A DNA stretch of 64,000 bases. Origin: Anaerosporobacter faecicola. GTDB lineage: Bacteria > Bacillota > Clostridia > Lachnospirales > Lachnospiraceae. A program made the translations under genes and the position numbers. Positions 51,001-60,700 of this stretch are shown in pieces. Location: positions 1 to 64,000 of the forward strand of contig NZ_JAAQRO010000033.1 in assembly GCF_012070565.1 (NCBI RefSeq), in the 5' to 3' direction. Position 1 is the first letter of the stretch; the number at the start of each line of letters is the position of its first letter. The notes below the pieces were generated by a model. The model saw only the letters and a list, made by a program, of their open reading frames with translations, was not told the origin of the DNA and did not search any database.

Positions 51001-52641
51001 TGGGTAGCAAAGACAAGACATTCAACCCCTGGTGTAAGTTTGATCTCTCCGCCACCACACCATGATATTTACTCCATCGAAGATTTGGCTCAGCTGATCT
51101 ATGATCTGAAGAATTCTAATAAAGATGCGAGAATATCTGTAAAACTTGTATCAGAAGCAGGGGTTGGTACCGTAGCAGCGGGTGTTGCGAAGGCAGGAGC
51201 AGGTGTAATCCTAATCTCTGGATATGATGGTGGTACAGGAGCAGCACCAAGAAGTTCCATATACAATGCAGGTCTTCCTTGGGAACTTGGTTTGGCAGAA
51301 ACCCATCAAACCTTGATCATGAATGGATTACGTTCAAAAGTTCGGATTGAAACAGATGGTAAGTTAATGAGTGGCCGTGATGTATTAGTTGCAGCATTAC
51401 TTGGTGCGGAAGAGTATGGTTTTGCAACAGCTCCACTTGTTACCATGGGTTGTGTGATGATGCGTGTGTGTAATCTGGATACTTGTCCAGTGGGAGTTGC
51501 CACACAGAATCCAGAACTTCGTAAAAACTTTAAGGGAAAACCGGAATATGTAGAGAACTTTATGCGGTTCATTGCACAGGAACTTCGTGAATATATGGCA
51601 AAATTGCGGATTAAAACAGTAGATGAATTAGTTGGACGGACCGATCTGTTGAAAGTAAAAGAGTCCTTCAAGAAAGAACAAGCAAAGAAAGTTGATCTTT
51701 CTGCAATCTTGAATACTGACCTTGCGGAAAAAGATATCCCACATACATTTGATCCAAAACAAATCTATGATTTTAAACTGGAAGATACGATTGATGAAAA
51801 AGTATTTTTAAAGAAATTACGTTCTTCTATCGTAAATCGTCAGAAGAAGACGATAGAGGCAGAAGTAACCAATATAGACCGTTCTCTTGGTACCATCTTA
51901 GGTTCGGAAATTACAAAGCTTCAAGGCACTTCACTAGAGGAAGACACCATTACAATCAAATGCCATGGAGCTGGAGGGCAGAGTTTTGGTGCGTTTATTC
52001 CAAATGGTTTAACCTTGGAACTATCAGGTGATTGTAACGACTATATTGGTAAAGGGTTATCCGGTGGTAAGATTATCGTGTATCCTCCAAAAGGATCTAC
52101 GTTCAAGGCGGAAGAGAATATCATTGTCGGTAACGTTGCGCTATATGGTGCAACTAGTGGTAAAGTATTTATCAATGGTGTGGCAGGTGAACGATTCTGT
52201 GTACGTAACTCTGGTGCGACAGCCGTTGTTGAAGGGGTAGGAGATCATGGATGTGAATATATGACAGGCGGTCGTGTAGCTGTACTTGGTCGTACAGGTA
52301 AGAACTTTGCAGCAGGTATGAGTGGTGGAGTTGCATATGTGCTTGATGAAGACAGCAATCTATACATGCGATTGAATAAAGAAATGGTTGCAGTTGAACC
52401 AGTTACAGACAAATATGATGTGATGGAATTAAAGGAAATGATCGCGGAACATGTGAAAGTTACCGATTCAAAACGTGGAAAAGAAATCTTAGATGATTTC
52501 ATGGAATACCTACCAAAATTCAAAAAGATCATTCCTCATGACTATCGCCGAATGTTACAGACGATCGTTCAGATGGAGGAAAAAGGACTTAGCAGCGAAC
52601 AGGCACAAATCGAAGCATTTTATGCAAATACAAGACAATAG
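48082..52641 (+). CDS. gltB: Glutamate synthase large subunit
   Basis: A 1519-residue enzyme that converts glutamine and 2-oxoglutarate to two glutamates with electrons from GltD. The N-terminal class II amidotransferase domain has its nucleophile at Cys26 (FEHDNCGIGAVV) after a short propeptide. The central and FMN-binding synthase domains follow (GAMSYGSISQEAHETLAIAM, GGKSNSGEGGESLERL). The 3Fe-4S motif is GCVMMRVCNLDTCPVGVATQ (C-X5-C-X4-C). The C-terminal beta-helix domain shows GAGGQSFGAF and repeated GG turns. It is followed by gltD after 77 bases and preceded by the leader terminator. Confidence 0.96.
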   Translation: MKMINYEEVNRVKQGLYDPRFEHDNCGIGAVVNIKGVKTHKTVEDALRIVENLEHRAGKDAEGKTGDGVGILLQISHRFFKKAVKPLGIELGEEREYGVGMFFFPQEELSRNQAKKMFEIIVEKEGLEFLGWREVPINPDTLGQKAIECMPYIMQCFVKKPVDIQKGLDFDRKLYLARRVFEQSNDNTYVVSLSSRTIVYKGMFLVKQLRLFFEDLQCPEYESAIATVHSRFSTNTNPSWQRAHPNRFIVHNGEINTIRGNADKMLAREETMESPYLKGHMHKVIPVVNAEGSDSAMLDNALEFLVMSGMELPLAVMITIPEPWSNDRAISKAKKDFYQYYATMMEPWDGPASILFSDGDLMGAILDRNGLRPSRYYITSDDNLILSSEVGVLDIPADKIVKKERLRPGKMLLVDTVRGKLIDDEDLKNHYAMRKPYGEWLDANLIRLKDLKIPNKKVIEYSKEERARLLKAFGYTYEEYKTTILPMAKTGAEPISAMGTDSPLPVLSNKEQPLFNYFKQLFAQVTNPPIDAIREEIVTSTSVYIGEDGNILEEKAENCNVLKINNPILTNTDLLKIKSMKADGFKVEEIPIIYYKNTSLEKAIDHLFVEADRAYKEGANVLILTDRGVDENHVPIPSLLAVSALQQHLVKTKKRTRVAMILESAEPREVHHFATLLGYGACAVNPYLAQDCIKQLIDNNMLDKDYYAAVNDYNNAILHGIVKIASKMGISTIQSYQGSKIFEAIGIDKKVIHKYFTDTVSRIGGITIKDIEKQVDRLHSKAFDPLGLNVDLTLDSVGSHKLRSNQEEHLYNPKTIHLLQVATRTGNYDVFKEYTACIDEEGSGLNLRGLMDFNFPAKGIDIKEVESVDSIVKRFKTGAMSYGSISQEAHETLAIAMNHLGGKSNSGEGGESLERLHIGKDGLNRCSAIKQVASGRFGVTSEYLVSADEIQIKMAQGAKPGEGGHLPGKKVYPWVAKTRHSTPGVSLISPPPHHDIYSIEDLAQLIYDLKNSNKDARISVKLVSEAGVGTVAAGVAKAGAGVILISGYDGGTGAAPRSSIYNAGLPWELGLAETHQTLIMNGLRSKVRIETDGKLMSGRDVLVAALLGAEEYGFATAPLVTMGCVMMRVCNLDTCPVGVATQNPELRKNFKGKPEYVENFMRFIAQELREYMAKLRIKTVDELVGRTDLLKVKESFKKEQAKKVDLSAILNTDLAEKDIPHTFDPKQIYDFKLEDTIDEKVFLKKLRSSIVNRQKKTIEAEVTNIDRSLGTILGSEITKLQGTSLEEDTITIKCHGAGGQSFGAFIPNGLTLELSGDCNDYIGKGLSGGKIIVYPPKGSTFKAEENIIVGNVALYGATSGKVFINGVAGERFCVRNSGATAVVEGVGDHGCEYMTGGRVAVLGRTGKNFAAGMSGGVAYVLDEDSNLYMRLNKEMVAVEPVTDKYDVMELKEMIAEHVKVTDSKRGKEILDDFMEYLPKFKKIIPHDYRRMLQTIVQMEEKGLSSEQAQIEAFYANTRQ

Positions 52642-52718
52642 AGCCGACAGTAACGCATAGAGAATTGAGTAAGTTTGTAACGTGAAAACGTTAGAATTTA
52701 GAAAGGGGCACGTTAAGA

Positions 52719-54206
52719 ATGGGAAAACCTACTGGATTTATAGAATATGAAAGAAAAGGAAATCAGGCGGTACAGCCAAAAGAGCGAATAAAGAATTTTA
52801 ATGAATTTCATACTCCGTTGACAAGAGAAGAACGTAGAAAACAAGGTGCAAGATGTATGGAATGCGGTGTTCCGTTCTGTCAATCTGGAATGATGATCGG
52901 TGGAATGACATCGGGATGTCCACTGAATAATCTTATACCAGAATGGAATGACTTACTATATACGGATAATTTAAGCCAGGCATTAAATCGTTTATTAAAG
53001 ACGAATAATTTTCCTGAATTTACTTCAAGGGTTTGTCCTGCTCCATGTGAGGCTGCTTGTACTTGTGGGCTCAATAACCAACCGGTAGCCATCAAGGAAA
53101 ATGAAATGGGAATCATTGAAAATGGTTACGAGAAAGGATATATGAAGGCAAACCCTCCGAAGATTCGAACGGGTAAGAGGGTTGCGGTTATTGGATCTGG
53201 CCCATCAGGATTAGCAGCGGCAGATCAATTGAATAAGCGAGGTCATCTGGTAACGGTATTTGAACGATCCGATCGTGTGGGTGGTCTATTGATGTACGGT
53301 ATACCCAACATGAAATTGGAGAAACATATTATAGATCGAAAAGTCTCTCTTATGAAAGAGGAAGGAATTACATTCGTTACAGGTGCAGATGTCGGAGGAA
53401 ACTATAAAGCAAGCAAGATTATTAAAGAATTTGATTCGGTCATCTTAGCATGTGGTGCTTCCAATCCAAGGGACATTAAGGTACCTGGAAGAGGAGCGAA
53501 AGGAATCTATTTTGCTGTTGACTTCTTAAAATCAACAACGAAGAGTTTATTGGATTCCAATCTTGCAGAGGGGACATATATCAGTGCAAAAGATAAGAAT
53601 GTTCTTGTAATTGGTGGTGGAGATACAGGAAATGACTGTGTTGGTACTTCCATTCGACATGGTGCAAAATCCGTACTTCAATTAGAGATGATGCCAAAAT
53701 TGCCAGATTGTCGCACAGAGAATAATCCTTGGCCAGAGTGGCCACGTATCTGTAAGACCGATTATGGGCAAGAAGAAGCAATAGCTGTCTTTGGTCATGA
53801 TCCTCGTGTTTACCAAACGACAGTGAAAGAGTTCGTTGCAGATGAGTCAGGAAATGTAAAGAAAGCGAAGCTTGTTAAATTAGAGAGCAAATATAATGAA
53901 GAAACAAAACGGAATACAATGGTAGAAGTGGCAGGAAGCGAATATGAGGTTGAGGTTGATCTTGTACTGATTGCAGCAGGCTTCCTAGGAACACAAAGCT
54001 ATGTTGCAAAGGCATTTGGTGTAGATTTGAACGAGAGAACCAATGTAGCTACAGAGAAAGGAACTTACCAAACCGGTGAGGAGAATATCTTTGTTACAGG
54101 AGATATGCATCGTGGACAATCGCTTGTAGTTTGGGCAATCCACGAAGGAAGAGAAGTAGCCAAAGAAGTAGATACGCATCTTATGGGATACAGTAATCTA
54201 CGATAA
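52719..54206 (+). CDS. gltD: Glutamate synthase small subunit (NADPH)
   Basis: A 495-residue FAD protein passing electrons from NAD(P)H to GltB. Two 4Fe-4S clusters are supported by ARCMECGVPFCQSG, SGCPLNNLIPEWN and SRVCPAPCEAACTCGLNNQP. FAD site: VAVIGSGPSGLAAADQLNKR; NADPH site: VLVIGGGDTGNDCVGTSIRH. The C-terminal VTGDMHRGQSLVVWAIHEGR closes the FAD site. The operon ends with a strong terminator. Confidence 0.96.
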   Translation: MGKPTGFIEYERKGNQAVQPKERIKNFNEFHTPLTREERRKQGARCMECGVPFCQSGMMIGGMTSGCPLNNLIPEWNDLLYTDNLSQALNRLLKTNNFPEFTSRVCPAPCEAACTCGLNNQPVAIKENEMGIIENGYEKGYMKANPPKIRTGKRVAVIGSGPSGLAAADQLNKRGHLVTVFERSDRVGGLLMYGIPNMKLEKHIIDRKVSLMKEEGITFVTGADVGGNYKASKIIKEFDSVILACGASNPRDIKVPGRGAKGIYFAVDFLKSTTKSLLDSNLAEGTYISAKDKNVLVIGGGDTGNDCVGTSIRHGAKSVLQLEMMPKLPDCRTENNPWPEWPRICKTDYGQEEAIAVFGHDPRVYQTTVKEFVADESGNVKKAKLVKLESKYNEETKRNTMVEVAGSEYEVEVDLVLIAAGFLGTQSYVAKAFGVDLNERTNVATEKGTYQTGEENIFVTGDMHRGQSLVVWAIHEGREVAKEVDTHLMGYSNLR

Positions 54207-54273
54207 GAAGAATATGATATATCATACGATGGCGTATAGAGTCTAGTAAAACAAAGTATCATTAATTGAAAAA

Positions 54274-54318
54274 GATCCTAGTAAGAGAATCGGATTATTC
54301 CCTTACTAGGATTTTTTT
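54274..54318 (+). terminator. Terminator of gltBD
   Basis: GATCCTAGTAAG and CTTACTAGGATT, with a 16-base loop, followed by seven T. Confidence 0.85.
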
Positions 54319-54650
54319 ATGTTATGTAGTAAATGCGGACCGATTAGGAAAGGGAGAGTCTATGAAAAAAAGGATGGCAAACTTAGGGAAATAATGTTGA
54401 AAATAGTATAATACAATATAGAAAATGACGAAAAAATTGTGGTAAATATATATAGAATGAGGGTAAAATAGGGTACTTGAATGTTAAAGATTACGAAAGA
54501 TTCGAAAAAATTCGAAAAAAATTTTGTGCAAACTGTTGATTTGAGTATAGGTTTGTGGTATTAATAATAGTATGATTTGTTAATTAAATACCAGTGAAAT
54601 TTACTGTGCTTATTGTAAAGTTTGCGAGTACTTGGTAAGCAAATCATAGG
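54319..54650. other. Intergenic region before the amylopullulanase
   Basis: About 330 AT-rich bases. TTCGAAAAAA-type short repeats lie at 54499-54520. Possible -10 boxes (TATGAT at 54571-54576) lack a good -35, so the promoter may need an activator. Confidence 0.4.
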
Positions 54651-54682
54651 CTCTGTGTATAACACAATACACGGAGTTTTTT
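54651..54682 (+). terminator. Terminator-like hairpin in the amylopullulanase leader
   Basis: CTCTGTGTAT and ATACACGGAG around AACACA, then six T, ending 36 bases before the start codon. Being upstream of the gene, it could be an attenuator. Confidence 0.65.
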
Positions 54683-54717
54683 GGGGAAAGTTTATAAGAA
54701 AGAGAAGGAGAGGTATT

Positions 54718-57700
54718 ATGAAGCAAAAAGCTACATGTCGAAGAGTAATCAGTATCCTAATGGTACTGGTTATGGTGGTTACATTGTTGCCAGATCAATT
54801 CCGAATGGTCAAGGCAGAAGCAGAGACGGTAAGAAGACTTGATGATAAAGTCGAACTTGTTGTAGGTGGACAACCTTATACTATGAACTTATATAGTGAT
54901 GGGGTTTATGAAATTGCAGTACCGGCAGCATCTGGTGCAGCAATTGAGGTAAATGTAAATGGGACAAAAGCAGGAAGTTCAACATGGGAAACTGCTGGGA
55001 CAAATGACGTTTATGTTACCTATAATTCAGTAACAAAGGAAATTCAGAATTCCATCTCAAATAGTGGAGCATTTAAGCAATCTGCAACCTGGGTGGGAAA
55101 ATTATCAGATCTTACAGGAGCGGATTTAGCTGATTGGACACCAGGGGATGAAAAAGCCGATTTAGATTATATGGGGGGCGGCATATTCCAGAAAACATTC
55201 GGGTTTTCAGAGTTAGAATCTGATTTTGTTTTACAGCATGATGGATATAAAGTAGCGTATAACCATGACTGGGGTAACGGAGAAGTTTCTGACGGAGATA
55301 AAGTTGCACTTACAATTCCAAGTGGAAGCAATCAGATAACCGTTTATGCAAATTCAAGAACGGGATACATAACAGATTCAGTGAACACACCAACCATTGA
55401 AAAAGAGGTTTCCTTAATAGGAAGCATAAGAAATGATGAAGCAGTGAATTGGGAAATCGCACAAGCTGGATGGGAATTTACGAATATAGATGGTTCGTAT
55501 GCGGTATATAATCAAGTATTTGATGCGGGAACATACGATTATAAAGTAGTATTTAACAAAAATGAATGGGCAGAAGGCGGAAATAATACAATTATATTAC
55601 CAGATACGACAAATGTAGTATTTGTCTATGATTATTCCACCAACATGGTATATGATTCTGTGAACGATTACAATACAGTAGCAAGTTTTCTTGGATTCCC
55701 TGGCAATGGAGAAGAAGAACTGGTTCCAGATAAGATTGTTGCACAACCAGGAGGACAAAGTGTATGGAGAGTAACAGGTAATTGTGCACAGTTTGATAAT
55801 TGGAATACAACAGGGGCAAATAGTGTTATGAGCCATCTGGTAGGAGAATACTATGCAAAATCCGTTGTATTAAATGCAGGTTCCTATGAGTTCAAGTTTA
55901 CCAAGAATGGAACTTGGGATGGTGCCATTGGAGGAACAGAGGACAATTTCAAATTAACACTGACAGAAAAAACAAAGGTTAATTTTTATATCAATGATGA
56001 GCTGGAAGGAAATGATCGAGCAAGAATCAATATTGATTCATTAGAATCACAAGGATTAAAACAATACATTCCACAACGTACACAAGAAACTTGGCCAAGA
56101 TTGGTAGGGAATATCCAGACTTTACTTGGAGATGAAGCAGACTGGAATCCTGCATCTGCAAAGAATTTCTTAGTAGATTATTATTTTAATGATACGGAAT
56201 ATCGGATACAAAGAACGATAGCTCCAGAACGTTTTCCAGCAGAATATTCTATAAAAGTAGTATACGGGAATAGCTGGGATTCAGTGGATTATGGAGATGG
56301 TACTGATAATCATGTCTTAAAAGTGTTAGATGCAGCAAATGTTACCTTTACAACAACCGTACCAACAGAATTTGCGGATGGAAAAGGTGTACTAAAAGAT
56401 GATTACAAGCCTCAAAATTCTGCATATGATGGTAAGATTGATACTGCTGAATTGTATTATGACAGCCAGTCAACTACTTACAAGAGTCCATTTGGTGCAA
56501 TTCCGATGGAAGGGGAGAATGTAACCTTCCGCTTGGCTGCAAAGGCAGGCGATGCACAGCTTGTGAAACTGGAATTAGCAAATAGTAATGATATTGCAAA
56601 GACTTATCCTATGAGTATTGTTACTGTTCTAGATGATAAGGATTATTGGGAAGTTACTGTCCCTGCAAAAGATTTTGACTCCATTGGTGTGTGGTCCTAT
56701 AAGTTTATTGTTGTAGATGGTACGGCAAAGGTAGAGTATGGAGATGATGGTGTCTCAGGTGGAACGGGAGCTTATGCAGAAGAAGGACAAACTGGTTATG
56801 ATCTTACCGTATATGAGAAAGATTTTAAAACACCAGATTGGATGAAGAATGCAGTTGTGTATCAGATCTTTCCGGATCGTTTTTATGATGGAGATTCTTC
56901 CAATAACAATGCCAAATTAGTGGATGGTTCAAGAGGAGATGGTGTTCAACTTTTTGATGGTTCAGAAGGTGCAGCAGGAAATTGGTCGGATTATCCAGAA
57001 AATCCAAGACAATCAGAGGAAGCCAATAAACCATATTATCCAGATGCAACCACAGATGGGGTTTGGTCGAATGAATTCTACGGTGGTGATATTAGTGGAA
57101 TTCGTACGAAGTTATCCTATCTCCAACATCTTGGGGTAACTGCAATCTATCTCAATCCAGTATCATGGGCTGCGTCAAATCACAAATATGATGCGACGGA
57201 TTACAAACACTTAGACCCAATGTTTGGGGAACCAATCTATAACGTGGCAGGAGATCCGACTTCCGGTTTGAACTATGAAGAGACGAAGAAAGCGTCGGAT
57301 CTGGTATATAAAGCATTTGCAGATGTATGTAACGAACTTGGAATCTATTTGATTGCAGATGGAGTATTCAATCATGTAGGAGATGATTCCATCTATTTTG
57401 ACCGTTATGAAAAATATCCAGAGATTGGTGCTTACGAGTATTGGAGCAAGGTATGGAATACCGTAGAGACCCAAAAAGTAACACAAGCAGAAGCAGAAAA
57501 ACAAGTAAAAGCAAACTACAAGGCACAGATTAATCCGAATACCAATACCTATTATACAGAGGAAGACTTTGTCTATACAACTTGGTTTGAAGTTGGTCCA
57601 GATAAGGTTTACGATAAAAATGGAAACTTTGAACGGTATGAATACGAATGTTGGTGGGGCTATGATTCTCTTCCATGTGTGAAGTCTGTTACAGCAGAAG

Positions 57701-60700
57701 AGACCAACTTGACCAATGATGAGAATGCAACAATAGCGGGAAGTCACGAATACAATAATGTAGAATACCGCAATGAAGTAATTGGTTATGAACTGACAGG
57801 AAAGTCAGATGCAGCAGCACAAGAAGCAATGCAAGAAGCCAATTCTCAAAGATGGTTGTGGATGGGAGCCAATGGATGGCGACTTGATGTTGCACCAGAT
57901 GTATCCGATGCAACATGGCAGCAATTTAGAAAAGCAGTGAAATCGGCAGCGGGTTATACGGATGCCAATGGTAATACAATTGCAGATCCAATAATTCTAG
58001 GAGAAGAGTGGGGAGTTGCAACGAAATATCTCTTAGGAGACATGTTTGATTCCGTTATGAATTACCAATTCCGTTCCGCATTACAGAATTTTATCATTAA
58101 TGGGGCAGATGCTAAGACATTTGATGCGCAGTTGGAAACAATTCGAGAGAACTACCCAGAAGAAGCATGGTATGCGATGTTAAATTTGGTGGATTCCCAT
58201 GATACCGTTCGTAATATCACGAAGATTGACAATCCAAGTTGGGAAGAAGAGAATACAGCGAATGCAAAAGAAGCATCGGAACGAGCAATACAATTACAGG
58301 CATTAACAGCAATCTTTCAATTAAGCTATCCAGGGGCTCCAACCATCTACTATGGAGACGAAGTTGGTGTAACAGGAACGAAAGATCCAGATTCTAGACG
58401 TACCTTCCCATGGGAGCGAATCAATGCTAGTACGAATGAAATCGCTACTGCATATGCAGATCAATATGGTACGCTATACAATACATATGTTAATGCAGCA
58501 AATGTTCGTAATGCGAACAAAGAGCTATTCGCAACTGGTGATATTAAGACAGCATATGCAGAAGGAAATGTTATCGCATATGCAAGAAAGAGTGATACAA
58601 AAGGTGGTCTGGCAGCAATTAATACATCGGATCAGGCAGTAACCTTTGAAGCGGATGTTACCGACTTCCTTCCAGAAGGATTGGTTCTTAAAGACCAATT
58701 AGGCAGTTCAGTACAAAGCGTAGTAAATGGCGGAAAAGTAAACATTACAATTCCAGCATATTCAGGAATTATGATGGTTTCCACACAAGGATTTGATGAA
58801 CTTCCTGTAGCACCTACTACGGTAACAGCAGTTGAAACCAATGGTGCAAAAGGAAAGGTTACCGTTTCTTGGGATGCAGTGGAAGGCGCAGATTCTTACG
58901 GTGTGTATCGTGCATATCTAGATGGTGCAGACAAAGAATTTCTTGCAACTGTTACAGAAACAACATATGAAGATACAAGCGTAACCAATGGTACAAGATA
59001 TTATTACTACATCAAAACAAATAAAGATGGTTTATCAAGTAACTATAGTACTTATGCCTCTGCATTACCATCGTATGAAATTACTTCCCTTGGAAAACCA
59101 AGCGATGCGCAAGACGTAACATTAGGTATGGGCAATACGACAGAAGAGATTACAGCAACGATTGCAATACCTGGATTGACGGATGATGAGCAATATACGA
59201 ATAAAGATGTACCAAACCTTTCTTTGATGCTATTCTATTATACGGGAGAAAAAGAGAGTGCAGAAAGCGTGAAACTGCGTTACAAAGAAGATGTCCTTAC
59301 GGATGGAAAAGTAACTGCCAAAACATATAGTACGTCCTTCGAACCGACAAGAGTAGGAGAATATAGATATTTTGCAAAAGCTACTGTTAATAATGGCTAT
59401 ACCTTTACTTCTTCAGAAGAAAATGTACTGACTGTTATAGCATCTGCGAATACGGATAAACCAGTAAAACCAGAATTACAACAGGCATTATCAGAATCAA
59501 ATCGTGCTACACTGAATTGGACTTGTGAAGATTCATCTGTGAAAGGATTTGATATCTTCCGTAGTCAGGCAACGAAGAATGGGGAAGGTGCTGTAACATT
59601 TAGTGAATTCCAGCGTATTGATACGGTTGATGCAGCAACGAATGGTTATGTTGATTATGCAGTCAATAATGATACAACCTATAAGTATTATGTTGAAGCA
59701 TTTAATGAATATTATAATCGAACAAAATCTGAGATAATCGAAGTTACACCAAAACTTGTAATGGTGGAAGTTACTATGCGTTTGACGATACCGACAAAAG
59801 TTTATACGTCAGCAACGGATTCTATCTATATTGCTTCCGATGCGAATGGCTGGACACCAGATGGATGGGAACTGAAAAAACCAAGTGGTGCAACAGACGG
59901 CAATATCGTGGAATACACCTTCAAGATGATGGCAGGTAAGAAGATTCAATACAAGTATACAAGAGGTTCCTGGGAAACAGAAGCATTAACAAGTAGTAAT
60001 CCAAACGATACAACTTCAGCAGGAAACTATGGATATAGTGCCATGGACACGAATATTCCACTTACAATCCGCAACCAAGGCGGAAATAAGATGCTTGTAG
60101 AAGATTATGTATTACGTTGGGTTGATATGCCATTAATGATTACTGTACCAAGAATCTCCTATGGAAATGAGGATATTAGCTATGAGACAACAGAGGAAAC
60201 CTTTGATCTGCAAGCAAGCGTCCCTATGGGAGGTATATTTACCATCAATGGTACGGATATTAATTCCATTCAAGCTGGAGCGCTTGATGCGTATGGTAAT
60301 GTTCGTTTAAACAAGATTCCTTTGGAAGTTGGAGTGAATACCTTCGTTCTTCATATTGAGCCAACAGAAGATACAAAGAAGAAAGAATGGTTAACGGATT
60401 CAGGTAGAATTGAAACACAGATGACTGCCACAAAAACGATTACCATTACAAGAAAGCAAAGTGGTGTACAAGAAGGGGATAAGGAAGACGATAAAGGAGA
60501 AGGAACGAATACAGGAAGCAATGGATCTGCTCCTTCTAGTGAACCAAGAATAGTTGGACAAAGTAGTACATCAGGCTGGGAAGCAATCAATGAAAGTTTG
60601 GTTCGTATGGTGAAAGATTTAGACAAAGAGCAGATAGAGGAAAAAGTTGTGGAAGTTATCATGAATGAAGCAACAAAAGTTCCTTATAAGATCTTTACCA

